NCBI RefSeq assembly: GCF_000344685.1
Contig: NW_006920418.1
Span: 303,326 to 367,325 of the forward strand
Direction of reading: 5' to 3'
Length of the DNA stretch: 64,000 bases
DNA from: Gloeophyllum trabeum ATCC 11539
Lineage: Eukaryota > Basidiomycota > Agaricomycetes > Gloeophyllales > Gloeophyllaceae
In this document: piece after piece, positions 33,815 to 45,901 of the stretch
How positions within the stretch are numbered: the stretch's first letter is position 1
Layout: every line of letters starts with the position of its first letter
Notes under the pieces: model-generated
The model's input: the letters and a program-made list of their open reading frames with translations, nothing else
Database searches by the model: none
What the model was told of the DNA's origin: nothing
Program-made: the position numbers and the translations under genes

Positions 33815-36800
33815 AGCGACGAACCGTTCTACTTTAGCCTGAAGTCTTTACGGTCTTTCACAGCTGAAGTTGAGTTGCAATTGCAGCCTGGCTTTGCCGG
33901 GCGTCTAATTAGAGAATACCGCGGGAAGATCCACGTGCCACATCAGTTGTGGCAGCAATTTCAGACTCGTGTCTGCCGTTTCAAAGGACGTGATGGTGGT
34001 ACTCACCACACGTCCAGCAACTGTACCTGTATGCTAGAAGCTCATCTCGCGTTGACATATATGTTTTTATAAAATACTTCCCGCATTTTCCACTGCACCC
34101 ACATGAGCAAATTACCTCTCCTTGTCACTGGCCTCAGGATTCAGAGGACTCGGAGCGGCTCCCCGCCCTCATTATCGAAAAGCCGTGAAGACCAACAAAG
34201 TAGTGAGTGATGGTACACTCGTCAGACTGAGATAGCTCAATTGGCTTATCTCCATCTTCACGGAGTCCTCCTGCGACGGCGGACCAGCTAACTCTACTTT
34301 ATCACTACTTCCACGACTCTGTCATGTTGCGACCAGTTATCTGGTACGCTGCGACTTGCGTCGACCATGGGGCACCCCAGGTGCGCGGGCTCTCGCTCCT
34401 CTGCATCGCACAGACGCTGACACGAGACCGCCGGCACTCGGGGAAATCAGATAGCGTCAATTAATGATCTGAATCCTTCCATTCTTTGCACAAACAGACA
34501 AGTGTCTTTTCCTTCTCTCTAGCCAGGTCCTGCTGTTTTGGTGAACCCGTTTCCCATGGTCGACTCCATCCAGTTCCTTCGGACAACATGCTCGGAAGTC
34601 AGTTGAGTCGTTGTATTGATCTACAAATGGCTGTCACTGCACCTCCGCACCTCATTGCGTCACTGGCAAGCCACAACGTGTTCTCATCAAGCGAGGACGT
34701 TGCTACTCGCCTGCCTCTTCTCGATAACCGAGTTTGCGGAAAATACCGATGCGCGACGGGTTCGCTGTCGCCTGAACCTCGCCGTTATTCACTCCGATCA
34801 CTCGCGTTCAAACGCTATAATTGGGCTTGTTGAATTTATCAAGCAATCGCCCGAACAAGCCTCCTCACTTGTCAGGCACGGTCGTCGGCATCGCCTGAGG
34901 GTCTGTCGGATAACCTTGCGTTGGGACATCTGCCACCCAAGATCAAGCGCATCAGACGGTGGTAAGATTGTATCCGACCTGCATTCTGCCCCGAAGTCTA
35001 TCTAAACTGGCTCTCGCGATGATACCTCAGTATGTCGAGAGTTCTTTGTGAACGAACGTAATCTGATCCTTCGACTGAGCTCTGAGTTCCCCGCGACGTC
35101 GTCTGTGGTCCCTCGTAGCTGCTCCGTTGCTTCGAACTAGACGTGGCGACCCGTAATTCGGGTGAGTGGGTCATGTCTACCAGGCTATGCGATATTTTTT
35201 TCCTATTTTCTCCACGAACTCGTGGGTCATGTCGGAGATCTCGGGCTGATATTGGTCGGAGTTCCGACACTATAGCAAGCCCGAGAACTAGGACGGTGTA
35301 TTGGCGAGTCGTAGCCTAGCTGCACGCAGCACAATGTGCCTTGTGTCCCCTGCCCTTCGCTCCCCACCCTACCTGTTTACTAACAGGTGGAGCGTAACTA
35401 TATCGCATTTTGTCGAGGGCTCGTTTATTAAGACTTCGAGTAATCAGGACTCAAATACCAATCGAAGCTTCGATGCGATTATATTCGGAAATTTACTCAT
35501 GATTTGTGTCCTTCGGCGTACTGCTGAAAGACTGGCATCTGTGTAAGTTCGCCTCGCAATCACCCTGCATTCCTGGAACATCTTTGAGGTACTCAGCTAG
35601 AAAGTTCTACAGCCCTAGCGAACTGGGACAACGCTGTCAGATGAACGACAGAAGCATCCTTGTACGGGCTTTCTCGAAACCACACTATTCTGGGAAACAT
35701 GCATCTTGGCTCCATTTGAACCGCTCTTTCCCCCGTACTATCCGTATTCGCCAAGACATCTGTTTCCACTGGATACCGCAATTTCAAGGGCTAATGGATT
35801 GTCTGGACCAGGCGCTACCCACTGGACTGACTTGTTACTACTGGAGCGAGGCCCCGAAGGGCGTGCTAGTCTTCCATCTTGCATCTAGGTTCGGAGACAT
35901 ATTTCTGGTTTCGAGCCTGTGTCTTAAGCCTGTTTTCGAGACTCAGGGTCGGATGCCATAGTGAATACGTCAAGCCATGGTCCAGTGCTTGCGTTTCCGA
36001 CAGAAAGATACCTATCGCGGTTTTCGTCTATCACAAGTCTTCTTCGAATACCGTGCATTCGATGGGCCATGCTAGCGCGTTGTTCATCGCGGTGATTATC
36101 TGTCTCTTCGTGAGGACGGTCCGGACGGCCGACTACTATTGCCCTGATCGTCGCTGAAGTTTCTATTGCTCTACCCTGAACCCGATGCAAATGACTCATG
36201 CACTCTCCTGCATTTATGAAAACTCCGTCGAAAGCTGCTGGTACCGCGGAGATACAAGATCTCTACCTCCGCTTCGTCCTCGGACTTATGCTGGTTCTTA
36301 CTTGGTCGAGACTGCCGGAGGGTGGCTCGGAGCCGCCCAAGCGCCACATATCTGATGTGGAGACGAATATGAAGGCCTTGGAAGGTGCATCTCGTAGTCA
36401 AATAGCCTAATTCGATAACACGATGATGCCACACCTCTCCGCGCGCTTACTGGTCAAGCTACTTGGAGAAGTGCCAGCTCCAGCAATCCTGTATGAGGTC
36501 TGCGTACTGACTGCGCGATCGCGAAACTAATTGAGAAGACTAGTGTATCACAAGCACTCAGTACTAACGGTGAGCAGGAAGGAGCCCGCTAAGACATGTG
36601 ACGTGACGTTCAGTATCATCCAGGGACGGACACCCAGGATTGAGGTCAATACAGGACTTCCACTTGCTTGCTCTGGAACTTCTGATTACAAGGGCGTAAC
36701 GCCGTTTGTCATCATTCTGGTCGCTAGAGCTCACTGAACAACCGTGGAAGTACCTCTGCCTTCAATCGGCGTTATAGTGGTGTAAGAACAGAATCGGAAC

Positions 36801-37723
36801 ATTGATCGCCCTGCAGGTCCTTAGACGGACATCGTTATACCTCGTACTAGCTGCGCTACGACTTCCCTTCCTGCTACACAGCCGGCGGCACCCCGGACCC
36901 CTCTAGCGCTGGAGACGCAATATCCAGACGACGGGTAGCCGTGGTGCTGACGATCACCTCTTCCAATGTATCTTCAGGGCGTTCAGCCTATTGCATATAA
37001 CCTGCAAGCTCGCAGAGCGTATGGATACGAAGGTGTACAAACTCAGGCAGCGATGCTCGGACATGACTGCGAGAGAATCGTGCCGAAAAGGTCGACCGGT
37101 CGATCTGCAGTCGGTATTGGCTGCGCTATCTCCTATCAGCCGTGCAGGCCGAGCCCTGGCAGGTGCTCTGTACCGCGGAAGCGCCTGATTCGTTGCGATC
37201 GAGTGGCCAGTGTTGCTACTGTTCACCCCGAGGAGTCGCGGACCGCCTGAGAAATTATGGCCCAAGTTGAAGACGCCTATGTGCCATCAAAAGGTTCGCC
37301 TAGTATTCCAAGGCGTACTTCCGCAACTTTTTATCGGTCTCTAGGAGTAGATGAGCAGTTCATCCCGTGTGTTTGTTAGACAATAAACTTAGCTGACGCA
37401 GTCTTAGGCTTTGCCCCACGGGGTATTGAAGTGATCGTGAACTCAGTGTTGATGTGCTTAGGTAAGATCGCAAAAGAAGTCACCTGGGTGTGGGAAAATC
37501 CATTTATCCTGGAGGTTAATGGCCTTGGTGCTCAAATGACCCGTCCACCGTAGTCGCGATGATGGCAAGCCCTTCTCAAGGAGGCATGGTGCGTAGACGA
37601 GATCCGTCAGTTCGCCTCAAATGAATTTGCAGAGCCATTTAGCATGAATCCTTTATGCATGACGAGCCATAAATCCTCCCCGGAGGCGTTGTGGCGCCTT
37701 GTCCTGTCCGTACTTTGAGGTCG
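33815..37723. other. 3.9-kb gene-poor region
   Basis: Many short frames on both strands, none longer than about 150 codons and none joined by convincing splice sites into a known domain. A short hydrophobic stretch near 36050-36130 (+) reads GHASALFIAVIICLFVRTVR, one possible membrane helix, but I cannot extend it. It could hold a decayed gene or old transposon. The HGD promoter is at the right edge. Confidence 0.4.
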
Positions 37724-40037
37724 ATGATGCTTTCTCGACGAGCAGTCTCATCCGTCAGCCGCTGCAGCAAGGCATCAAGGGCGGTTGCTACCGCAGCGAG
37801 CCGTGCACCGAGAGTGACAGGATCGCTGAGACGAACAACTGTTCGTACTCAGTAGCCACTTACCCTGGGATGGACTAAAGCTTACAACTGTTTTGCTCAG
37901 ATTCCGTCCGGGAGGCGTCATTTATCTTCAGTTCCCGGTGCTACAGCCGCTGGCTCTTTCTCGACCAAGCCCACCGAGAAGGATCCCTACACGTACCAGG
38001 TCGGATTCGGCAACCGCTTTGCCTCGGAGGCAGTGTAAGTCACTTGTCCGACTAATCCAGGGCATCTCGAATAATTTTGCACAGGCCTGGAACACTCCCT
38101 GTCGGCCAAAACAATCCGCAGAAATGCAAGTATGACCTCTACGCCGAGCAGGTGGGTCTTTCGAGGGAGTCGTCGTTACGCCCGCTGACTTACTCCGACA
38201 CCTAGATGACCGGCACATCATTTGTTGCTCCTCGATCGGAGAACAAGAATGCGTATGTGTGCTCAACCACACTACCCACTCTCCGCTGAGTGACATGTGG
38301 GTGCTCCTAGATGGCTGTACAAGATCCGACCTTCAGTAGCGCACCAAGGTTTCACGAAGTTACCAGACAATCCTGACGTACGTCTTTGCACCACGTGGTG
38401 CTGATGGCCTTGCTCACACCCGACTTAGCTTGAGTCGAATTTCTCTCCTTCAAATCCCAAAGTCCATGTCAGCGCCACCCAACTCGCGTGGTATCCTCTG
38501 GAGATCCCATCGAGCGGCAAAGTTGACTTCGTAACCGGATTGAAGACGCTCGCAGGGAACGGCGACCCCACACTACGCGAAGGTCTTGCCGTGCACATGT
38601 ACATGGCCAACGCCTCTATGGAGAATCAGGCCTTCTGCAACAACGATGGTGATATGTTGATCCTACCTCAACAAGGTCGTTTGGACATACAAACTGAGTA
38701 CGGAAAGTAAGTATCCGTTTATTCGCACCCGGACGTTAACGTGTATTTACGGTTTCCAGGTTGATGGTTCGGCCGGGAGAGTTGGTGGTCATCCAGCGCG
38801 GCATGAAATTCAAAGTCATCTTGCCCGATGGACCCTCCCGTGGATGTACGTACTGACGTCGCAAACGTTCGGCTTTTGCTGAACTCTCCCCAGATATTCA
38901 GGAAATCTTTGGCTCTCACTACGAACTGCCCGAGCTCGGTCCCTTGGGGGCTAACGGTTTGGCGAACCCACGAGACTTCGAGGTTCCCGTCGCAAGCTTC
39001 GACATTGATCAATCACCATGGGAGAGTGAGTAATGTATCCGTTCATAATCTCCGCTATACCTGATTGACGTAACAATTCTGACAGTCGTTTACAAGTATG
39101 TTTCACCCCTGGGTCAAGAGGCAATCGCATCTGACGTTACTCTAGGGTCTGCGGCCAGCTCTTCTTGTGCAAGCAGGAGCATACCCCCTTCGATGTTGTA
39201 GCTTGGCATGGAAAGTGAATGAGACCCGCTCGATTGTCGTTGTCTCAGTGCTGACTCATGGGTGTCGATAGCTATGTCCCATACAAGTACGCCATGGAGA
39301 AGTTCATCAACGTTGGCAGTATCTCAAAAGACCACATCGATCCATCTATCTTCTGCGTCCTCACGGCTAAATCGAAGACCCCTGGCACGCCTCTCGCCGA
39401 TTTCTTGATCTTCAGTCCTAGATGGGATATTGCGATGGAAACCTTCAGGCCGCCAGTGAGTCTGGTTAAATGGTACTGGTATTTATGACTTATGTCGTCT
39501 CCAGTACTACCATCGCAACGCTGCTACCGAATTCATGGGTCTTATCTATGGAAATTACGGTGGACGCAGTGATGAATTCGCTCCTGGAGGAGCCAGCTAT
39601 GAAACTGGTTTCTGCCCACACGGTGGTATGTCATATATTAAACGCGTTCCCTACCTGTCGTTGACAACGCCCTTCAGTGTCTTATGACGAGTTTAAGGCT
39701 GCCACCGAGACGGAGCTTAAGCCGATGAGGGTCCACGAAGACACTATTGGTACGTAGGATTGAGTACGCTTCGAGGCAGCCGTTATTTATAATACACGCA
39801 TAGCCTTCATGTTCGAGTCTAGCATGATGTTCACACTCACCGACTACGCGATGAAGAGGACCGGCAAGTTGCATGGTAAGTCTTGGAACGAACCTAGCTG
39901 GCGATCGCAGAACTGATGAGCTTTTAGAACACGAGCCCAAGATGTGGGATAACTTAAAGGGCCAGTTCATGAACCACCTAGATCAGGTGAACGCAGACCT
40001 AAAGGCCGCCGGACAGCCACCTTTGGCTAGGAAGTGA
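37724..40037 (+). CDS. hmgA: Homogentisate 1,2-dioxygenase with apparent mitochondrial presequence
   Basis: Opens homogentisate to maleylacetoacetate in tyrosine/phenylalanine breakdown, using Fe(II). Exons 37724-37840, 37901-38034, 38085-38151, 38206-38252, 38311-38377, 38429-38706, 38760-38845, 38894-39025, 39086-39095, 39146-39214, 39272-39455, 39505-39625, 39678-39749, 39804-39875, 39928-40037, giving 521 aa in frame. Family landmarks: [56 protein letters not shown] (iron ligands His and Glu) and GFCPHG (iron ligand His). The first 60 or so residues have no counterpart in the usual cytosolic enzyme and read [19 protein letters not shown] then RRHLSS, rich in Arg/Ser/Ala and free of acidic residues, like a mitochondrial leader. 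No ATG exists nearer the conserved start. The first intron donor (GTTCGT) is weak, so exon 1 is the least certain part. Confidence 0.92.
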
Positions 40038-40763
40038 TTGCTTTCCTTTTGGGCGTGCGGTTTATATTCTGGTCTAATAATCTGTCGCATCTTTACGTGT
40101 ATTAACAACTTGTCTATGACCTGTGTTACTCAGCAAATCATACTTGTTGCATGCATACCAGAGATCCATACTTCGTGAATTTCCATTGTTCTCTCCGCTG
40201 ATACGAGACCAGCAAGCAAGCTCGGTCTTAGTGGTAACTGATACAATGGTTGCGAGCGAAGCGAGCAATTCTTCACTAGGGCAGAAGTCCGCGACAAACA
40301 TATACAAATTCTACTCTCGGTGGCTGAGGGACCCACAAAGACCAGCTATAAGTTGCTACAGAGCTTTAAATATCCTCGGATTGAGCCTGGAAAGGTTCCA
40401 GAATCAATGATACCTATTTACTTACCCTACCTATCACAAAATATGCCACGAAATACAGTAAGTTGAGCCATATGCATGCAAGGTTGGTGTGTATGGTGCA
40501 CTAGCTGTGCCACATGACAGGACGACGTGTCGCGCCACACCACGTTACGCTTCGCGAGCAACTCTGCGCGAGCGCGCATCACTAGTATTATTATACTCGT
40601 TAGATTGCTCATGACATGAAGGACGCTGCTTTCACTAGCATTAGGGATAAACATGCGAGTGTGCAAGATACAGATACATAAACGGACGTAAATGAGTGAC
40701 GGGTATTGGATTCGAATGCTACCGGCCCTGATTAAAATACCGTGGCAAGTTAGGTGGTGCGCC
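40038..40763. other. Spacer between convergent hmgA and a small unknown gene
   Basis: No gene, RNA gene or repeat recognised. Confidence 0.5.
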
Positions 40764-41333
40764 CTAAGGCTTGAGGGACTTTCGAGCCATCCTGAGTTCC
40801 TTCTTCTCCTGCTTTGCTTTAAGGGTTTCCTCGCGGTTGCGATCAGCTACGTCTTTACACTCCCGACGTGGAAGCTGTCTCTTCGGGGTGCACGGCTTCG
40901 ACGGTGAGCGGCCCTTAGTACTCGTAGGCTTAGAGGACGAGCTAGACGACGAGCCTCCAGCTCCGGGACCTGGGGTGGGAGTACAAGGCCGCTGGCTGAC
41001 GTCCTCCGGAGTGGCACAAGGAAAGATAGGGACTGGAAGGATGTCCTGGCCGCTAGACGAGGGCTCTGCTTCAGAGTCGTTGGTCCTTTCATCCGGAGGT
41101 GGAGAGTAGGCAGGGATGTGGACATCCGGCCACCGCGCGTCAATCTGTAGATCGACCTCCTCAGGTTTGGCTTCGTATAGCGCCAGCATCTCGGCGTATT
41201 CTCGTTCGGCATAAGAGAACAGGTGCGCAGTATCGGGGTTATATAGTCCATATGGGCTCTATTCACAAACGTCAGCGGTGATATCAGTGGATGATATACA
41301 GCAGTCTGATACGTGTACCTGGGTGCAGTCCAT
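40764..41333 (-). CDS. Small conserved-looking protein of unknown function
   Basis: Exons read downward: 41333-41319 and 41258-40764, giving 169 aa in frame. It starts MDCTQ, then SPYGLYNPDTAHLFSYAERE and YAEMLALYEAKPEEVDLQID, followed by a Pro/Ser/Thr-rich middle with a seven-Ser run and a strongly basic, probably helical C-terminus RNREETLKAKQEKKELRMAR. An upstream in-frame ATG at 41381 is possible and would add 16 residues. It is only about 12 bp below a TATA box, so I prefer 41333. I do not recognise the family. Confidence 0.55.
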
Positions 41334-41392
41334 TGCAGATAGGAAAGAGCTGATGAGGTTTGGGTAAGGGAAACGGAACATAGTTCCAAGGG

Positions 41393-41400
41393 ATTTTATA
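41393..41400 (-). promoter_or_regulatory. TATA box of the small unknown gene
   Basis: TATAAAAT on the minus strand, about 60 bp upstream of the preferred ATG at 41333. Confidence 0.45.
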
Positions 41401-42390
41401 GTAGAGTTGTGGCAGCTATTGTGGCACCGGATTGCGGGAACGTGGCGGCTTTACCAGAGTCCACATCCAGAAACGGAAGAATGAATCGCGGACACGTTCA
41501 TTATTTTGAGGTGTGGCACCTTGTTACCAAGGCACGGAATGAGACAGTCACCGTGCCACCCACCAATGTAGCATAAACCAGGTGGTCGCCGCTTTACTAT
41601 TCGAGCGGTTCATCATGAGGCCCGAGCTTGAACCTGGACAACTTCTAGGCGGTGCATATTGACAATGCGGGCTCAACGTCGACCGGTCGACCGGGGAATC
41701 GAGCTTTGCGAAGTGCAAACTGTAACACTTGAAACGGAACATGTACCATTGTGGCCAATGTGGCGCTCGCCCGACCACATTGAATGCCACAGAAGTCCCG
41801 AATCCGAGAAGAATACGAGATGTCACAGCGTGTGGCATTGTGACAAGTCGCGTCCTATGAGGGCTGGCTGCGCGTGGCAGATTTCGTGCGTGCGCTGCTC
41901 ATATGTGGCAATCGGTCTAGCCATCTAGACGCAGCATCAAGCGGTATTCCGTGAAATACTGCTTGAAGTACTTGAGGATACAGGATCGATCGTGCACAAG
42001 ATTGCCAGAGCCTTGGTCTGTTGCACTGCAGTAAACCCCTATGCACGCTTGAAAGTCCCGGGCCACGAGGCTGCATCTTCCTCCCTTCTACGTCATAGGG
42101 TTACATATGATTGTGTGAAGTCTACTTGAAGCTCACCTTCGTTTCCGGCAATCTACCTGGAATTTAGCTCGCAGAGTTTCGATGCACATCTCAGCCGAAC
42201 AACAGCGCAAAGCCTGCGTTGGCTGGGATCGGATTCTCTTACGTGCTTTCTCCGGACAGAGGTGACTGAGTTGCCGATGTTCGAAGATGATGACCGGATT
42301 TTGATCGATCCAGAGCCAAATCAGTAGGCCTCCAAATGCCCTTGGAGTCGCCGCCGCTGACTCCGAAAGTCGGCGGAGATGTTGCTTGAC

Positions 42391-42624
42391 AGCAATCGGC
42401 GAAACGATAGAGAACTTTCAGAATTTTTCGCGCAGGCAGCCGAGCCCGGAAAGGTAATTATACCCAACTCGGGTCCACAGTGCACCACGACTCACCACTC
42501 TTGTTTTGATCAGGACACAGCATTAGCGGAGCAAAATTGGTGATACCCTACTCCAATAAGTAAGCCGTGGGGCGGCTGCTGAGTGCGGAAAATCTCAAAC
42601 TTCTCTATCGTTTCGCCGATTGCT
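42391..42624. repeat. Inverted repeat with 26-bp arms
   Basis: AGCAATCGGCGAAACGATAG and the following bases at 42391-42416 pair with 42599-42624 at 25 of 26 positions, with 182 bp between the arms. This fits the core of a MITE; I could not fix its outer ends or a target duplication. Confidence 0.6.
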
Positions 42625-42838
42625 GGAAACCCAGTTGAATTTTCGCAGAGGGGATGTCGGGCATCGGCAGCTTCCGACGCCGAGGCTGCTGGGACCGATC
42701 CAAAGCTCACTCATTCATCAGGTATGGTGCGGATATTCTTGGGGCAGAGACCTATGATGCCACACGGGTTATGTCAATGATTTGGAGCACCCGCTCTTGT
42801 TGTGAGTTCGCTGGGAAATGAGTCGTCAGTGTTTGATT

Positions 42839-43070
42839 ACAGCTAACGACCAAATGATAGAGGCTCTGAAAAACATTGCGTTGAGCCTCGGGTGATAAAG
42901 AAAGCACCAAATCCGGTGGAAAGACGCCATGCTTGGAGCATGTGCATGAACGACGGCTGTGGACTGCGATGCCCATCGTTCCCACCCTGTTTTGTATTGA
43001 CAGGGACCTTCTCTGTCACCGTGACTCCATCTTGAAAGACGCGAGGAGTCTCTATCATTTTGTCGTTAGC
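42839..43070. repeat. Inverted repeat with about 28-bp arms
   Basis: CAGCTAACGACCAAATGATA from about 42840 pairs with TATCATTTTGTCGTTAGCTG ending at about 43070, with few mismatches and about 170 bp between. It is MITE-like, without a clear target duplication. Confidence 0.5.
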
Positions 43071-43695
43071 TGGAATGCTGTGTGAAGGCTTTTATAAACC
43101 CTCCAAAGCTCCTGGAGGACAAATATAGTGCCTTGAGAACGTATACGTATGTACCAGTCGGCCCTCAAAGTTGTGGCCGTGTCGGCACATATATATGTCA
43201 ATGTGGTTCGCCCCGGAACGTTGCAATGCATATCTTTGGACAGGAAACGAAAGCTATAGCGCCTTCTTTGTTGCACATGTTGTGAAGCCGCAGAACCTGT
43301 AGCCAGGGTACTGCGATGCAAAGAAGACAGATTGGCAATTATGAGACGACGACGATAACACCCAGGGCCTCCGACGCCTGCAGTCGACTCGATGAAATAT
43401 TGCAACTACTGCGATCGTCTCTACCATGAAAGTCCTACACCTGCACGTAGCCCGGTCTGTTACAGTCGTACTCCCATAAGTTCCAATAAAACGATACCAT
43501 CATGCCACAGCATGCCAGCGCTTAATGGTTATCGCCTTGCATCCCGGCGTTCTATCCTACGACTTAATCCTTACATGTACAGGCAACGTCAATTAACATT
43601 ATTGCATTGAACTAATCACACACATTGGTTGGTCTGACGATTTTGACTCATCGAGTTCAGTCAGCGGCTCAGCTATTCCTTGGGCGGCATTGCAT

Positions 43696-44253
43696 TTAAG
43701 CCCGCCTAGGTATAGCATTCGAGGATGTGGCAGTGCCCATGGGCGATGGTGACTGCGGCACGCTAGTAGTACTAGTATTGGTTGGTACGTCACCGTTGAT
43801 GATATCTTGGATGGAGGCTTCGAGTGCATCTACCCTAGCGGACATCTGCATCACTGCACGGCAATGGAAGGGCAAAGAATGCATAGATCCGTTCAATACA
43901 TCGATAATACGAGTGGCACGAGAGGAGATGGACGCACTGCGATCCAAGATCTGGGTGGACATATCATCAAACTTAGCATCTAGTTGCTCGAGGAGCGATT
44001 CCACCTGACAGCGAGAATTATTGTATGACATATGTTGAAAGCTGAACAGCGGATGCTTTGGCCACCATCCGGTGAACAGACTCACATATGCAGTCAATTC
44101 ATGAGGACTCGAGATATCCGATGGATTTGACATAACGCTTTGTTTCGCTGGGGCTGCTGCTGGCGTTGATTCCCTCGTAGAGCTTTGGCTAGGAGGTTTA
44201 GAGGAAGAAGCTGACGCGTTCACCTTCAACGGCTGAGCAGGCGAAGAACTCAT
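43696..44253 (-). CDS. HSBP1: HSBP1-like heat-shock factor binding protein
   Basis: Exons read downward: 44253-44086, 44004-43938, 43853-43696, giving 130 aa in frame. The core SPHELTAYVESLLEQLDAKF, DMSTQILDRMMQMSARVDAL and EASIQDIINGD follows the short coiled coil of HSBP1, which trimerises and, in animals, binds the heat-shock factor trimerisation domain. The N-terminus (Ser/Pro/Ala-rich) and C-terminus (Thr/Ser/Pro-rich) are extensions absent from the 76-aa animal protein. Its introns (81 and 84 bp) are longer than average here. The assignment rests on the heptad pattern and local identity; another small coiled-coil subunit is the main alternative. Confidence 0.75.
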   Translation of the reverse strand: MSSSPAQPLKVNASASSSKPPSQSSTRESTPAAAPAKQSVMSNPSDISSPHELTAYVSLFTGWWPKHPLFSFQHMSYNNSRCQVESLLEQLDAKFDDMSTQILDRSASISSRATRIIDVLNGSMHSLPFHCRAVMQMSARVDALEASIQDIINGDVPTNTSTTSVPQSPSPMGTATSSNAIPRRA

Positions 44254-44537
44254 TTCCGCTTCAATGAAGGGAATGAGCGTGGCTCGGTTGTTAAGAAGGT
44301 CGCGAACATGTGCTACCTATAAGTCGGGCATTATTAGATAACCGGTTGCCCACGCCACAGGGCTACTGCAAACCAACTTGAACGAACCCATACAAGGCAT
44401 AGCGAATGCTACGGTATTTATTATACTGCGAATAGTTATTATTCAAGTAGATAGGAGGGTGGCTTATAGGGAAATTTCTCTGAAATTCACGGGCATGTCT
44501 ACCCGGTCAATAACAAGCTCCTTTGGGTAGACAAATT

Positions 44538-45669
44538 TCATGGATTATACGGCCCACATCGCTCTGCAACATATTTTCTGGCTCTTTTTTGCTCTTGCCC
44601 TCCTACCCCCTCGACTTGTTCTGGAGTTTCGTCTTCGAGATTCACCTTGGAAATAGCACGAATGAGTGACGTACATGCTGTACGGATAGGAGCGTACTCG
44701 ACCGCGATCTGCTCCTGCCTCTATGAGCAACACCGCTGCCTCCGCATGAGCAGATTCCATAGCAAGATGTAGAGGCGTGTTCCCTGACAAACGTCAAAAT
44801 CTTTGCGATGGCGAATATATTCACTTAACATACCCATACGATCTGCCGTATTCAGACGGGGTTTCGGAGAACCTTCAGGAGGATTAAGCAGAACCTTGAT
44901 TAGGCCTGTCGACCCTGTAGTAGCGGCACGGTGACTTGCGATCCAAGGCAATCAGCGAGAATATAGGTGCCAAAGGGGGCCGAGCATACAGCGGTAATTG
45001 ATTCGCGCGATCTCTGGCATTCACATCGGCGCCCCGCTCGATCAAAAGTTTTGCAACCTGCAGCTCGTTGTCATGGAAGGAATATTCATAGAATAAAAGA
45101 GACTTGCATCGACGCGAGACTTAGATGCAGCGTAATGGCTATGAAGGAAGTAATCAGCGATTGACCGTTCGGAGACTCTCCGTACACACAGAGGTGTCAG
45201 ACCCTTATTATTGGTCTTCTTAACGTCGGCACCGGCACCTATTAGCTCACGGACAATGTCCTCGTTGCCTGCACTGACTAGATAACAGCCCAAAGTCAGT
45301 GCTATGCATATGTAATGTTGTTTGCTATTCCAGAATCGCACCTGCGATATGAAGCGCCGTCCAGCCGCTGGCATCCGGCTTATCTACTTGCGCACCTTGG
45401 GAAAGTAGATATCGGGCCACATCTAACGATCCAGTGGATGCCGCCCAATGAAGTGGCGTCCGTTGGTCCTTGTATGTGTAAGGTTCTGGTCGTTAGTGTA
45501 TTACTAGAGGTGTCCTCACTTCATCCACTGCGTCCACCCGCTTCGGATCCTCGGATATCAAAGTCCGAAGGAGAGAAAGCTGGTCTGTAAATCATTGTTG
45601 GAGATGCAGACGATAGAAAAATATCAACATACTTTTCTGTGCTGCTGAATGTACCGTTATAGATGACAT
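44538..45669 (-). CDS. NAS6: Ankyrin-repeat proteasome assembly chaperone (NAS6/gankyrin)
   Basis: Binds the C-terminal domain of the Rpt3 ATPase during assembly of the 19S regulatory particle. Exons read downward: 45669-45633, 45584-45520, 45468-45342, 45277-45190, 45138-45108, 45057-44990, 44934-44834, 44783-44698, 44645-44538, giving 236 aa in frame, close to the 226-228 aa of known members. Ankyrin repeats read RTPLHWAASTGSLDVARYLL, GWTALHIAVSAGNEDIVREL, GLTPLHYAASKSRVDVAKLL, QLPLHRAATTGSTGLIKVLL and NTPLHLAMESAHAEAAVLLI. The tail NLEDETPEQVEGVGG is typical of the family. The fifth intron uses a GC donor (GCAAGT). It shares a 232-bp divergent promoter region with TFB2. Confidence 0.9.
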
Positions 45670-45901
45670 TCTTCCAGATGGTGGTTTAACTGCAAGTACT
45701 TATCTATTGTCTAGCTGAGTACTAGTAGACGCGGCGACGCGTAGGCTCCTCCGCCACTTTCAAAGAGGAAACTTTTGCGCACGCCACTGGACGCGCGAGT
45801 ACGTGACCGAGGCACAAATATTGCCGCCACAAGCGTTTCCTGCCACCAATTCCTGCTCGCCGACACTCTGAGGACGTACTTCGCCTCTCTTTACACTTGC
45901 A
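45670..45901. promoter_or_regulatory. Shared divergent promoter of NAS6 and TFB2
   Basis: Only 232 bp separate the two start codons, so the two housekeeping genes must share regulatory sequence. I see no strong TATA box. Confidence 0.6.

Larger units (their letters stand above)
41401..43695. other. 2.3-kb spacer rich in short inverted repeats
   Basis: No gene recognised. At least two inverted-repeat structures (42391-42624 and about 42839-43070) lie here, so it looks like a landing zone for small non-coding transposons. Confidence 0.5.

Noticed and set aside
41678..41691. 14-bp perfect palindrome GTCGACCGGTCGAC
   Set aside because: Short, isolated and GC-rich, with no related copy or neighbouring signal.
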